Counted from the stretch's first letter, positions 37,026 through 46,801 are shown. The stretch is DNA of 64,000 bases from RGIG4079 sp045576735 (GCA_045576735.1 JAZNGZ010000025.1:1-64000), one strand, 5' to 3'. Numbers and translations: made by a program. The notes: a model not told the origin generated them from the sequence alone.

Positions 37026-37684
37026 TGATTTCGAAAATTGAAATAAATAATGTGTTGCCACATGTTTTTGCTCAAAGTAAAAACGAAGAGGTGATAAAAC
37101 GCTCACAAGTGTGGCTTCAAAAAATAAAATTTTCTTGTCCCGATTTCTGCCTCATAGAGGCGGAATCGGGTACGGGAAAATCTTCATTATGTAGCTTTTT
37201 GTATGGGAAAAGGAATGATTATAGTGGCGAAATTTTGTTTGAAGGTGAAAATATTAATACATTTACAATCACACATTGGTGTGAGTTGCGTATTCGCTCA
37301 TTAGCATTGTTGCCTCAAGAAATGTGCCTATTCCCCGAATTGACGGCTCTTGAAAATGTGCAAATAAAAAATCAATTAACCGATTATAAAACCGAGAGCG
37401 AAATTTTTGAGATGTTTAGTAGGCTTGAAATCCCTGAAAAATTAAATCAACCGGCATCTCAATTATCGATAGGTCAGCAACAACGTGTAGCCATAATTAG
37501 AGCATTATGTCAGCCTTTTGATTTTTTGATTTTAGATGAGCCGGTGAGTCATCTCGATGCAAGGAATAATGATATTGTATCATCGCTAATTGTCGACGAA
37601 GTGAGACGACAAGGAGCCGGAGTTATAGCCACATCGGTAGGAAATAAGATAAATCTCCCATTTGATGCTCAAATAAGTTTATGA
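37025..37684 (+). CDS. ABC transporter ATP-binding protein (LolD/MacB-like)
   Basis: 219 residues from ATG 37025; a TTG one codon earlier is less likely. Walker A ESGTGKSS, Q-loop LLPQEMCLF, signature LSIGQQQRV and Walker B FLILDEPVSHLD followed by VIATS are all present. A switch histidine is not evident at the usual place: the sequence after Walker B reads VIATSVGNK where many homologues have a His. The N-terminal 40 residues diverge from typical members. It overlaps the zinc-ribbon gene by one base and the permease by four (ATGA), so the three proteins are very likely one system. Confidence 0.88.
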   Translation: MISKIEINNVLPHVFAQSKNEEVIKRSQVWLQKIKFSCPDFCLIEAESGTGKSSLCSFLYGKRNDYSGEILFEGENINTFTITHWCELRIRSLALLPQEMCLFPELTALENVQIKNQLTDYKTESEIFEMFSRLEIPEKLNQPASQLSIGQQQRVAIIRALCQPFDFLILDEPVSHLDARNNDIVSSLIVDEVRRQGAGVIATSVGNKINLPFDAQISL

Positions 37685-38883
37685 AGACAACGCGTGAAAA
37701 TTTGGTGTGGCGATTGTTGCGCAAAAATATAAGTGTGGCTCAAATTGCGGGGTATGCTATTGCAAATCTTGTTGGGCTGTCGATTGTGTTGACTGCGCTG
37801 CAATTTTATCTTGATGTTAGCGCATTGTGGGGCGGCGAAGACGCTTTCTTGTCAAACGACTATATTGTCGTTTCAAAGCGTATTGCATTATTTGATTCTT
37901 TTATGGGTGAGGTGTCGTTTTCCGAAGAAGAAATAGAAGAAATCGAGAACCAATCATGGGCAAATAAAGTTGGAAGATTTACATCGGCTAATTTTGATGT
38001 GAGTTTGGCGGTGAATATAGGAGGAAGAGGGATGTCGACTTATTTGTTTTTAGAAGCGATACCCGATGAGTTTTTCGACGTGAAACCCTCGGGGTGGGGA
38101 TATGAACAAGGTAGCAAAGAGGTGCCAATAATATTGTCGAAAGAGTATCTCTCGCTATATAATTTCGGATTTGCTTCATCTCAAGGATTGCCTCAGTTGA
38201 GTGAAAAGGCTATAGGTGCAGTGCCATTAAAAATGTATGTAAAAAATGAGAATACAGGCGAGGTTGAGGCATTTGATGCTCGAATTGTTGGTTTTTCTTC
38301 GCGTTTGAATACTATTGCAGTGCCACAAGATTTTATGACATGGGCTAATGGAAAATATTCTAGGGAGGGCGCAAAATCTCCTTCGCGATTAATAATTGAG
38401 ACAAAGTTGGCAGGAGACCCTGAGGCATTGAAATTTTTAAAGGGCAATGATTATGAGATAGCAGGAGAGCAAACCGACACTGATAAGATGTCGTATTTTA
38501 TGACCGTGATTACTATCGTAGTAATATGTGTGGGATTAGTAATTAGTGTAATGGCGTTTTTTATTTTGGTGTTGAGTATTTATCTACTTTTGCAGAAAAA
38601 TAAAGAGAAAATAGTTAATCTCCTAATGTTGGGCTATACCCCATTACAAGTGGCTCGGAGTTATTATGTGTTGGTGGGAGTGGTTAATGCAATTGTTTTG
38701 CTATTGGCTATAGCGATTGTTTTAGTGGCTTCGTCGATTTGGAAAGATGCATTGGAGGCGCTTGGTGGTGAAACCTCTTCGTTGTTATTAATGCTGTTGG
38801 TGGCAATAGTGTTGATGACGATAATAACTATAGGCAATTTTTATATAATTTCTCGGAGTATTAAACGGAATTATTTTGGTTAA
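37681..38883 (+). CDS. ABC transporter permease, FtsX/MacB/LolC-type
   Basis: 400 residues. One membrane helix at about 18-42, a periplasmic domain of roughly 220 residues, then three helices in the last 130 residues. This four-helix layout is that of MacB/LolC/FtsX (type VII) permeases, which move lipids, lipoproteins or peptides mechanically across the envelope, not through a channel. It has no fused ATPase; its partner is the overlapping upstream gene. What it exports is unknown; the linked lipoprotein and zinc-ribbon protein are the natural candidates as partners. Confidence 0.82.
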   Translation: MKTTRENLVWRLLRKNISVAQIAGYAIANLVGLSIVLTALQFYLDVSALWGGEDAFLSNDYIVVSKRIALFDSFMGEVSFSEEEIEEIENQSWANKVGRFTSANFDVSLAVNIGGRGMSTYLFLEAIPDEFFDVKPSGWGYEQGSKEVPIILSKEYLSLYNFGFASSQGLPQLSEKAIGAVPLKMYVKNENTGEVEAFDARIVGFSSRLNTIAVPQDFMTWANGKYSREGAKSPSRLIIETKLAGDPEALKFLKGNDYEIAGEQTDTDKMSYFMTVITIVVICVGLVISVMAFFILVLSIYLLLQKNKEKIVNLLMLGYTPLQVARSYYVLVGVVNAIVLLLAIAIVLVASSIWKDALEALGGETSSLLLMLLVAIVLMTIITIGNFYIISRSIKRNYFG

Positions 38884-39267
38884 AAATGAAAAAGTCGGCC
38901 AAATGTTAAAATTTGAGCTACTTTTTAATTTGCATTTGTTAAAATTGGCTTTTTGGAAATAATTCTGAAGATAAAAGTGAACAAATTTAAAAAATTATAG
39001 TTTAATTTGTAACTTCATATGTAGCCTTATTGTGAATAATAATCAATAAAGCCATATAGTGCATGATTTTAAAGATTGATAATATGATGCCATAGATAAC
39101 ACAATATTAGAAGCGTGATTAGATTTTTTTCTGTTCTCGTTTCGATTGTTGTGTATATGAAGTGCGCTTGTTTTCAATCCCTTAAATCTGAAAAACAAAA
39201 TTGGAAAAAGAAAAATAGAGATTAAATAAATTATTGTAAAACTAAGTTAAACTTAAAAGATTCTTGC
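38884..39267 (+). promoter_or_regulatory. long leader of the SusC/SusD locus
   Basis: 384 bases without a gene, very A/T-rich. A bulged hairpin CTTATTG (39026-39032) with CAATAAAG (39044-39051) is visible. I found no unambiguous TAnnTTTG box; TTAATTTG near 39002-39009 comes closest. Long untranslated leaders before susC-like genes are common and can be targets of small RNAs, but nothing here proves it. Confidence 0.3.
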
Positions 39268-42200
39268 ATGAAGAACATTTGTTTTCAAATGAATCGGAAA
39301 GCCTGGCTCGCCCTTGTAATGGTGTTGTGCCTTTCTTTCCCTGCTTTAGCGCAGAAGATTACAGTATCAGGTACTGTAACCGATCCAACCGGGGAACCTC
39401 TTCTCGGTGTAAGTGTGCTTGTTAAAGGAACAGGCAACGGTGTGGCAACAGACTTTGATGGTAATTATTCAATTTCGGTTGATGCCAACAGCACGCTCAT
39501 TATGTCGTATGTTGGTTTCCAATCTCAAGAAGTTGCCGTTAATGGTCAAACCACAATTAATGTAGTTCTACAAGAAGATAGCGAAGTTCTTGGCGAAGTC
39601 GTAGTTATTGGTTACGGCGCAGTTAAGAAAAGCGACGCTACCGGTTCTGTAGCAGTGATTAAACCCGACGAAATTGAGGCTGGTATCTCAACTTCAGCAC
39701 AAGACATGCTTGTGGGAGCTTCTCCTGGTGTGGTTGTAACTACCGATGGTGGTAACCCAACAGGTGGCGCTGCTATCCGCATTCGTGGTGGTGCTTCTTT
39801 GAGTGCTAGCAATGACCCATTGATCGTTATTGATGGTGTGCCAATGAGTGGTGACAGCTATGCTGGAGCTAACCCATTGACTATGATTGCTCCCGACAAC
39901 ATTGAATCAATGACAATCTTGAAAGATGCATCAGCAACTGCTATCTATGGTTCTCGTGCATCTAATGGTGTGATCATCATCACTACTAAAAAAGGTCAAA
40001 GCGGTCGTCCTCAAGTAAACTTCTCAGCAAATATGCACATCAACACTGCCCGCAAAACTTGGGACGTGTTGAGCGGTGATGAATTCCGTGAAATGGTAAC
40101 TAACCAAATCGGAACTGAATCGGCAATTGCTCAACTTGGTAACGCTAATACCAACTGGCAAAAAGAAGTGCTTCGCACATCGATTTCTCAAGACTATAGC
40201 ATTGGTATTGGTGGTACTGCAGGATTCCTTCCTTATCGCGTGTCGGCTTCTTATACCAACAACCAAGGTATCTTGAAGACTTCAAGCATGGACCGTACTA
40301 CTGTAGGTTTCAAATTGACTCCTAAATTCTTCGACGGTCACCTTTCTGTACAAGCAAATGCAAATGGTGCTTATATCAAAACTCGTCAAGCCGATACAGG
40401 TGCAGTAGGTACAGCTCTTACTTACAACCCAACTCTTCCTGTATATAGTGGTTTGAATATGTATAATGGTTATACTACATTGGTTGACGCTTCAGGTAAA
40501 CCTCTTGACAACTCACCAAACAACCCACTTTCAATGCTTGAGTCAATCAACAACGTTGCTGAAATGTTGAACTCAAATGGTAATCTTCAACTTGATTACT
40601 CTCTTCACTTCCTCCCCGAACTTCACCTCAATTTGAACCTCGGTTACGAAGTGTCAGAAAACAAAACAAAAAGCACAACTGCACAAAACTCTCCACAAGC
40701 ATGGCGTGGTAACTATTACGATGGTGCCGGTACAGTTTATAATCAATATGATCTTAAACGTAACACCGTACTTGAATTCTATGCTAATTATAAGAAAGAT
40801 TTCGAGGCTATAAAGTCAAATCTTGATGTTACTGCCGGTTACTCTTGGGAACGTCGTGACTACCAAGGTCACAACTTGTCAACTTTCAATACTGCCGGTT
40901 ACTACAATAATTGGAGTGATATATATGCCGATGGCGTTTACACTCTTGAAGAAGATCCTGCTACTGTTGAGCGTATCGGTCACTCTTATAACGACCAACC
41001 TACTTATTACTATAAAGGTCAATTAAACCTTATTTCATTCTACGGTCGTTTGAACTATACTTATGATAATAAGTATCTTTTGACTTTCACTCTTCGTGAT
41101 GACGGTACTTCTCGTTTCTCACCCGATACTCGTTGGGGTCTCTTCCCAGCGTTGGCTCTCGGTTGGAAAATCAACGAAATGGACTTCTTTGAATCAGCTC
41201 GCGACGTGATGAACGAATTCAAGCTTCGTCTTGGTTGGGGTATCACTGGTCAACAAGCTGTAGGTGGTTACTATCCTTACATTCCTGTTTATGCTCAATC
41301 TACTTCATCTGGTGTAGTTGACTATCCTTCTCCCGATGGTTTGAATCCTGATGGTACTGTTAACTGGATTAATCCTCTTTATCCAAAAGCTTACCAAGAA
41401 GACCTTAAATGGGAAGAAACTACTACTTGGAACGTTGGTCTTGATATGGCTTGGTTGAACAACCGCATCACTGCAAGCTTGGATTGGTATCTCCGCGATA
41501 CTAAAGACTTGCTCGCTTACGTGCCTGTTCCTGCCGGTCAAACTACTACTAACTTCATGGACCGCAACATTGGTGAGCTTCGCAACATCGGTATCGAAGC
41601 AAACATCGGTGCTAAACCAGTTGTTACTCGCGACTTCACTTGGACAACAGGTGTTAACGTTGCATGGAACAAAAACGAGTTGACTAAATTGACAGGTTCT
41701 AACGAAGAAGACCAATCTTACTACCTCCAAGCTGCCGGTAACCCTGCTTCTGAAAACGCTGGTGCTCTCCAAGTTCATAAAGCCGGTCACCCTGCTTATT
41801 CATTCTATCTTCTCGAACAAGTTTACGACCAAGATGGTAACCCAATTCCTAACCAATATGTTGACCAAAACCAAGATGGCGAAATCAACGACGCTGACCT
41901 CGTGATCAAACATTCACGCGATCCTAAAGTGACTCTTTCTTGGAACAATACATTTAACTATAAGAACTGGGACCTCGGTATCCAACTCCGTGCCAACATT
42001 GGTAACTACGTGTTCAACTCTGTTCTCGCTTCTAAATCTAACCTCACAACTGTTGACCGCTACGGTCTTAACAACCTCGTGAAAGCTGATTACTATTTCA
42101 ACGATGCTAGCGCTAACTCTAACCTCGTTCGTAGCGACTACTTCCTTGAAAATGCAGGTTTCATCCGTTGCGACAACATCACTCTTGGTTACACTTGGAA

Positions 42201-42366
42201 CGAATTGCTCAACAATAACCTCCGTTTGCGTCTATTTGGTGCAGTTCAAAACCCATTCGTGATCACTAAGTATCGTGGTCTTGACCCAGAAGTATTCTCA
42301 GGTGTAGATAACAACGTTTATCCACGTCCTGTTACATTCACTCTCGGTTTAGTAGCTACTTTCTAA
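39268..42366 (+). CDS. SusC/RagA family TonB-linked outer-membrane transporter
   Basis: 1032 residues. The signal peptide ends ALAQKITVSG (about 29), followed by the carboxypeptidase-like domain (TVTDPTGEPLLGVSVLVKGT), the plug with GYGAVKKSDATGSVAVI and a DASATAIYGSRASNGVI block, then a 22-strand type barrel ending TFTLGLVATF. It imports a glycan or peptide in energy-coupled fashion with its SusD lid. Codons are strongly biased (GGT, CGT, AAC), as in highly expressed genes. It leads a four-gene plus-strand locus. Confidence 0.95.
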   Translation: MKNICFQMNRKAWLALVMVLCLSFPALAQKITVSGTVTDPTGEPLLGVSVLVKGTGNGVATDFDGNYSISVDANSTLIMSYVGFQSQEVAVNGQTTINVVLQEDSEVLGEVVVIGYGAVKKSDATGSVAVIKPDEIEAGISTSAQDMLVGASPGVVVTTDGGNPTGGAAIRIRGGASLSASNDPLIVIDGVPMSGDSYAGANPLTMIAPDNIESMTILKDASATAIYGSRASNGVIIITTKKGQSGRPQVNFSANMHINTARKTWDVLSGDEFREMVTNQIGTESAIAQLGNANTNWQKEVLRTSISQDYSIGIGGTAGFLPYRVSASYTNNQGILKTSSMDRTTVGFKLTPKFFDGHLSVQANANGAYIKTRQADTGAVGTALTYNPTLPVYSGLNMYNGYTTLVDASGKPLDNSPNNPLSMLESINNVAEMLNSNGNLQLDYSLHFLPELHLNLNLGYEVSENKTKSTTAQNSPQAWRGNYYDGAGTVYNQYDLKRNTVLEFYANYKKDFEAIKSNLDVTAGYSWERRDYQGHNLSTFNTAGYYNNWSDIYADGVYTLEEDPATVERIGHSYNDQPTYYYKGQLNLISFYGRLNYTYDNKYLLTFTLRDDGTSRFSPDTRWGLFPALALGWKINEMDFFESARDVMNEFKLRLGWGITGQQAVGGYYPYIPVYAQSTSSGVVDYPSPDGLNPDGTVNWINPLYPKAYQEDLKWEETTTWNVGLDMAWLNNRITASLDWYLRDTKDLLAYVPVPAGQTTTNFMDRNIGELRNIGIEANIGAKPVVTRDFTWTTGVNVAWNKNELTKLTGSNEEDQSYYLQAAGNPASENAGALQVHKAGHPAYSFYLLEQVYDQDGNPIPNQYVDQNQDGEINDADLVIKHSRDPKVTLSWNNTFNYKNWDLGIQLRANIGNYVFNSVLASKSNLTTVDRYGLNNLVKADYYFNDASANSNLVRSDYFLENAGFIRCDNITLGYTWNELLNNNLRLRLFGAVQNPFVITKYRGLDPEVFSGVDNNVYPRPVTFTLGLVATF

Positions 42367-42394
42367 TCTCAAATTAAAGTAAAGAAGATAAATT

Positions 42395-44065
42395 ATGAAA
42401 TCATTAAATAAATTTTTCATTGCTTTGGGATTGATCGCCACTCTCGGTATGTACTCTTGTACCGACGACCTCGATAATCCGGTGATTGACCCCAATGATA
42501 TGACTCCTGAAGTCTTTGCCGAAGACCCTAAGGGATATATGGATCGCGTGCTCGCTGAGTGCTACCAATCTCTTGCTACTTCGGGTTATAATGGTCCCGG
42601 TAGCTCTATCATCTCAGGTGGTGACGCTGGTGCCAACTCTTTCACTCGTGCCGTATTCGTTTGTAACGAATTGACTACCGATGAATTTGCTTGGAAACAA
42701 TTTGGCGACGCAGGTCAATATGAGCTTGCTACAATGCAATTTGCTGCCGATAACGGTGTGATGTATACTACTTATTCTCGTATCTACACTTGTATCGCTC
42801 TTTGCAATGAGTTCCTTCGTACAGTTGAAGGTGGTAAATTCTACCTCACTGAAGACCTTATGCCTATTGCTGAAGAATATAAGAAACAAGTTAAAGTGCT
42901 TCGTGGCCTTTGCTACTTCTATGCAATCGACATGTTTGGTAACGCCGGTTATCAAGATGAAACAATGCCTGCAGGTACAGCTCCTGAACAATGGAATCGT
43001 GCCGACCTTTACAACAAAGTTGTTTCAGGTCTTGAAGAAGTTTCTGCTTCATGGGGTGAAGCATATTCAGCACCTGCATATGGTTATGTAGGTAAAGAAG
43101 CTTGTGATGCTCTTCTTGCTAAGTTCTATCTTAACGCTGAAGTATTCTCAGGTGTTCCTGCTTACGACAAATGTTGGGCTATCTGCGACAAAATTATCAA
43201 ACATCACCAAGGTGCCGGTTTCAACGGTTCTGGTCTTGCTGATTCTTATATCGCTCTTTTCGGTGCTAACAACGATGAATACATGCCCGAAGGTGGTCGT
43301 GTAAACGAAATCATTTGGGGTATTCCTCAAGATGGTGACCATCTCCAAAACTATGGTGGTACTACATTCTACATCGCTGCCGGTTCATCTACTTCAACTC
43401 CAGGTCTTAACATGCCTAATGCTGTTACTAACTTGAACGCATCATGGACTTGTATGAATGCTCGTACTCAACTTTCTGAACGTTTCGAATGGGACGATGC
43501 TGGTAACTCTATCGACGCTCGTGCTTCTCTCTGGATGACAAAGAAAGATGGTGCTAACATCGAAAACACTTCTATCACTAACTTTGCCGATGGTTATGTG
43601 CCTGTTAAATACACTAACTATGCATATGATGAATTCGGTAACGTAGATGATGCAAATAATCCTCCTGCATCAAATGCATTTGCTGATGCTGACTGGAGTG
43701 TTATCCGTCTTGCTGAAATTTACTTGACAGCTGCTGAAGCTGCTGTGCTCGGTGGGGTAGGTGATCGTGCTTCGGCTCTCGAATATGTAAACTACATTCG
43801 TGAACGTGCTTGGATTGAACCATGGAACTTGGCTCAACTCACTCCTGAAAATATCCTTGACGAACGTAGCCGTGAGCTTTATGGCGAAAACTGCCGTCGT
43901 ACCGACCTCGTACGTCATGATAAATATGCCGGTGGTAACTATAACTGGAACTGGAAAGGTAATGTAGCCGAAGGTGGTGCTCCAACTCCTGTTCACATGA
44001 ACGTTTTCCCAATTCCTTCTACTGTTATCAGTTTCCAAGGTTACAAACAAAACCCCGGTTACTAA
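42395..44065 (+). CDS. SusD/RagB family nutrient-binding lipoprotein
   Basis: 556 residues. Lipoprotein signal LGMYSCTDD gives lipidated Cys22. Typical SusD blocks are KVLRGLCYFYAIDMFGN (TPR-like helix), VIRLAEIYLTAAEAAV and ILDERSRELYGENCRRTDLVRH near the C-terminus. It forms the lid of the SusC barrel encoded 28 bases upstream. Confidence 0.95.
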   Translation: MKSLNKFFIALGLIATLGMYSCTDDLDNPVIDPNDMTPEVFAEDPKGYMDRVLAECYQSLATSGYNGPGSSIISGGDAGANSFTRAVFVCNELTTDEFAWKQFGDAGQYELATMQFAADNGVMYTTYSRIYTCIALCNEFLRTVEGGKFYLTEDLMPIAEEYKKQVKVLRGLCYFYAIDMFGNAGYQDETMPAGTAPEQWNRADLYNKVVSGLEEVSASWGEAYSAPAYGYVGKEACDALLAKFYLNAEVFSGVPAYDKCWAICDKIIKHHQGAGFNGSGLADSYIALFGANNDEYMPEGGRVNEIIWGIPQDGDHLQNYGGTTFYIAAGSSTSTPGLNMPNAVTNLNASWTCMNARTQLSERFEWDDAGNSIDARASLWMTKKDGANIENTSITNFADGYVPVKYTNYAYDEFGNVDDANNPPASNAFADADWSVIRLAEIYLTAAEAAVLGGVGDRASALEYVNYIRERAWIEPWNLAQLTPENILDERSRELYGENCRRTDLVRHDKYAGGNYNWNWKGNVAEGGAPTPVHMNVFPIPSTVISFQGYKQNPGY

Positions 44066-44104
44066 TCATAACTCAATGTTGAATTTTAACAAGAGTAAAG
44101 TAAA

Positions 44105-45337
44105 ATGAAAAAAATATCAATTCTTTTTGCGTGCTTGGTAGCCGTTCTTACATTCAATAGCTGTAAGGAAGATACCGAACCACAATATAACAACCCAACA
44201 AAGTTCACTCTTAATACTCCTGCTCTTGCCGCTCAGTATTATGAACTCACTGAAGATGGGACTTTAGACCTTTCTTGGTCACAACCCGATTATGGTTATG
44301 CTGCTCCTGCATCATACAAAGTGTCTGTATCTCTTCTTGAAGATTTCTCTGAATCAATGGAATTGAATAGTGAATATAAACTTTGCTATGCACAAGTTCC
44401 CGAAAGTGAAATCGCTGAAGCAATCTGCAAACTTCGTGGTATTACAAGCGAAGACGATTATACCGATGAACCTGCCCGTGCAGTTTACTTCCGTGTAAGT
44501 GCTAAAATTAATGGTATCGAAGGTAGTGATATCATCTCTAACGTGGTTAAGATCGACCAAGTTAAAGAATATTGCGCTATTCAATCTCCAGGTTTCATCT
44601 ATGTTGTTGGTGCATTTACTGGTTGGACTGGCCCCGATGCAGGCGCTGCAGGTCACTATGCTGATTTCCGCTTGTTTGAAAGCGCTAATGCTATCGGTAG
44701 CAAAGTTTATACCGGCATTTTTGATGTCCCTGCTGGTCAAGCAATGTTCCGCTTCTATACTGCATTGACAGGTTGGGATGCAGACTCTTATGGTTCACAA
44801 ACCGACGATAATCCTATTGATTGCACTCTCGATGGTGGTATCTTTAATGGTCCTATCGTGAAAGGTAAAGGTTCATTCAACTTCCCCGATTGGGCTGGTG
44901 GTTCAATGAAGATTACTGTTAATATGAACAATATGAGTGTAATCATTGAAGCCGGTGGCGTTGATACAAGCGATAAACCATTTATTTATCTTGTAGGTGC
45001 TCCTTCGGGCTGGACTGCTCCTTCGGCCGATAATGCTGCTCATTATGAAGCTTGGAAACTTTATGACATCGAAGGTAACGGTGTATATACCGGCACATTC
45101 GACGTTAACGCTGGTGAATTCATGTTCCGTTTCTACAAAACTCTTTCTGGTTGGGACGTTGACTCATTTGGCTCACAAGCCGAAGATAGCCCAATTGACA
45201 TCGCTTTGACTGATGGCGTTTATACCGGTGCTGCAACTGACGGTAAAGGTAGCTGGAACTGTCCTGACTGGGCCGGTGGCAAAGTTGAAGTTAAGGTTGA
45301 CATGAAAAATCTCCAAGTGACTTTTACTCAAAAATAA
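44105..45337 (+). CDS. SusE/SusF-like surface glycan-binding lipoprotein with two tandem modules
   Basis: 410 residues. Lipoprotein signal ends LTFNSCKED (Cys20). An N-terminal SusE-like region (about 30-155) contains PAPASYKVSVSLLEDF-like sequence. Two related modules of about 125 residues follow, starting FIYVVGAFTGWTGP and FIYLVGAPSGWTAP, each with FRFYTALTGWDADSYGSQ or FRFYKTLSGWDVDSFGSQ and a closing PDWAGG. The tandem GW-rich modules resemble the starch-binding modules of SusE/SusF. Surface capture of a glycan is likely; starch specificity is inferred. Confidence 0.85.
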   Translation: MKKISILFACLVAVLTFNSCKEDTEPQYNNPTKFTLNTPALAAQYYELTEDGTLDLSWSQPDYGYAAPASYKVSVSLLEDFSESMELNSEYKLCYAQVPESEIAEAICKLRGITSEDDYTDEPARAVYFRVSAKINGIEGSDIISNVVKIDQVKEYCAIQSPGFIYVVGAFTGWTGPDAGAAGHYADFRLFESANAIGSKVYTGIFDVPAGQAMFRFYTALTGWDADSYGSQTDDNPIDCTLDGGIFNGPIVKGKGSFNFPDWAGGSMKITVNMNNMSVIIEAGGVDTSDKPFIYLVGAPSGWTAPSADNAAHYEAWKLYDIEGNGVYTGTFDVNAGEFMFRFYKTLSGWDVDSFGSQAEDSPIDIALTDGVYTGAATDGKGSWNCPDWAGGKVEVKVDMKNLQVTFTQK

Positions 45338-45363
45338 TGATTAATCAATAATTTGTCGAGAGA

Positions 45364-45388
45364 GGGCGGTTGGCTCCGCTTTCCGCCC
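45364..45388 (+). promoter_or_regulatory. intergenic hairpin between SusE-like and SusF-like genes
   Basis: GGGCGG (45364-45369) pairs with CCGCCC (45383-45388) over a 13-base loop, in the 87-base gap between the two glycan-binding genes. It is GC-rich compared with its surroundings and could stabilise or attenuate the transcript. Confidence 0.35.
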
Positions 45389-45424
45389 GGCTCCGGCAAG
45401 TTAAAATCAAGAGAAATAAACAAT

Positions 45425-46774
45425 ATGAAAAAAATTAGCATAATGTTATTGGCGGCTCTTGCCTTTGGTTTCACTGCTTGTGAGGACGAGTCAACTGCAA
45501 TTCCTCAAAGCAATCCTCAAGAGCCTATCATGTCGGCTGAAGGTATCGTTGTAGCTCCGGTTGACTCTGTACCTGCTTTTGATCTTAAAGCTCTCGCTGA
45601 TGCAGAAGCTGATGCTGCTGTGCTCAACGTAGTAGAAGCTCAAAACCTTCCTGCAGTAGGTGATTTGACTTTTGTGATGCAATTGTCAAAAACCGAAGAT
45701 TTCGCTGCTGTTCAAGAAGTTGCTACAGCTGTAGTAAACAACCAAGTGTGTGTTGACCCTGCCGATTGGCAAGCTGCTCACCTCAAAGTGCTTGGTAAAA
45801 ATCCTAAAACTCAAGATGCTTACGTGCGTTTTGCAGCTTATATCGTGAATGGTTCTTCTTCAGTGCGCATCGGTAATCCAAACCTTTACTATGGTGCTCA
45901 CAAAGTAACTGTTACTCCATTCCCTGCTGCTGTAACTATCGAAGATGCTTATAGCCTTGTTATCAATGGTGGTGAAACTATCGCAATGAACCACACAGGT
46001 GATGTTTATGACAATCCTGTATTCACTGCTAAGGTAGATGTAACTGAAGCTCAAGAATGGGCTGTTAAAGGTGCTCAACTCACTTATGCTCCTGTAGCTG
46101 ATGAAACTTCTGCCGAATTTGGTACATTGGTAGCCGGTGAAGGTTGGGGTGTAATGCCTGTTGGCACATGGTTGCTCACAGTTAACATGGAAACTTTGAC
46201 CTATTCATTCTCTTCAGCTGTTGAAAACCTTTGGACTCCTGGTGATGCTAACGGTTGGAACCATGGTGGTTCACAAATGTTGTTCACTAACAACTATACT
46301 GAATACATGGGCTTCGCTAACCTTTCTCCAAGCGGTTTCAAATTCACTTCTGCTGCTGACTGGAACCACACTAACTATGGTGACGCCGGCGAAGAAGGCA
46401 AACTTTCTACCGATGGTGGTGCTGGTAACCTCACTGTTCCTGAAAACGGTCTATACTGGTGTAAAGTAGACATCGCTGCTTTGACTTGGAGCGCTACTAA
46501 GATTGAAACAATCGGTGTAATCGGTGGTTTCAACGGTTGGAGCGAATCACTTCCTTTGACAAGCGAAGATGGTCTATTCTGGACTGGTACTATCACTCTC
46601 AACGAAGGTGATGAATATAAGTTCCGTTGCAACAACGACTGGGCTATCAACCTTGGTGGTGCTGATGAATACAATCTTGTTCCTGATGGTGCTAACCTCA
46701 AAGCTCCTGCTACAGGTACATTCACTATCACACTCGACCTTTCTGTAGTACCTTATGCTTGCTACCTCGAATAA
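45425..46774 (+). CDS. SusF/SusE-like surface glycan-binding lipoprotein
   Basis: 449 residues from the ATG at 45425; a longer frame upstream lacks a signal peptide at its start. The lipoprotein signal ends FGFTACEDE (Cys19). The N-terminal SusE-type domain contains VGDLTFVMQLSKTEDF. Later modules have VENLWTPGDANGWNHG and IGVIGGFNGWSESLPL with KFRCNNDWAINLGG, typical of SusE/SusF starch-binding modules. It is the last gene of the locus and is followed by a terminator. Confidence 0.86.
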   Translation: MKKISIMLLAALAFGFTACEDESTAIPQSNPQEPIMSAEGIVVAPVDSVPAFDLKALADAEADAAVLNVVEAQNLPAVGDLTFVMQLSKTEDFAAVQEVATAVVNNQVCVDPADWQAAHLKVLGKNPKTQDAYVRFAAYIVNGSSSVRIGNPNLYYGAHKVTVTPFPAAVTIEDAYSLVINGGETIAMNHTGDVYDNPVFTAKVDVTEAQEWAVKGAQLTYAPVADETSAEFGTLVAGEGWGVMPVGTWLLTVNMETLTYSFSSAVENLWTPGDANGWNHGGSQMLFTNNYTEYMGFANLSPSGFKFTSAADWNHTNYGDAGEEGKLSTDGGAGNLTVPENGLYWCKVDIAALTWSATKIETIGVIGGFNGWSESLPLTSEDGLFWTGTITLNEGDEYKFRCNNDWAINLGGADEYNLVPDGANLKAPATGTFTITLDLSVVPYACYLE

Positions 46775-46801
46775 TATCGAAATAATATAGCATAAAATAA
46801 T

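Noticed and set aside
45353..45424. Longer start for the SusF-like gene
   Set aside because: The extra 24 residues lack a signal peptide and span a hairpin; the ATG at 45425 begins a clean lipoprotein signal.
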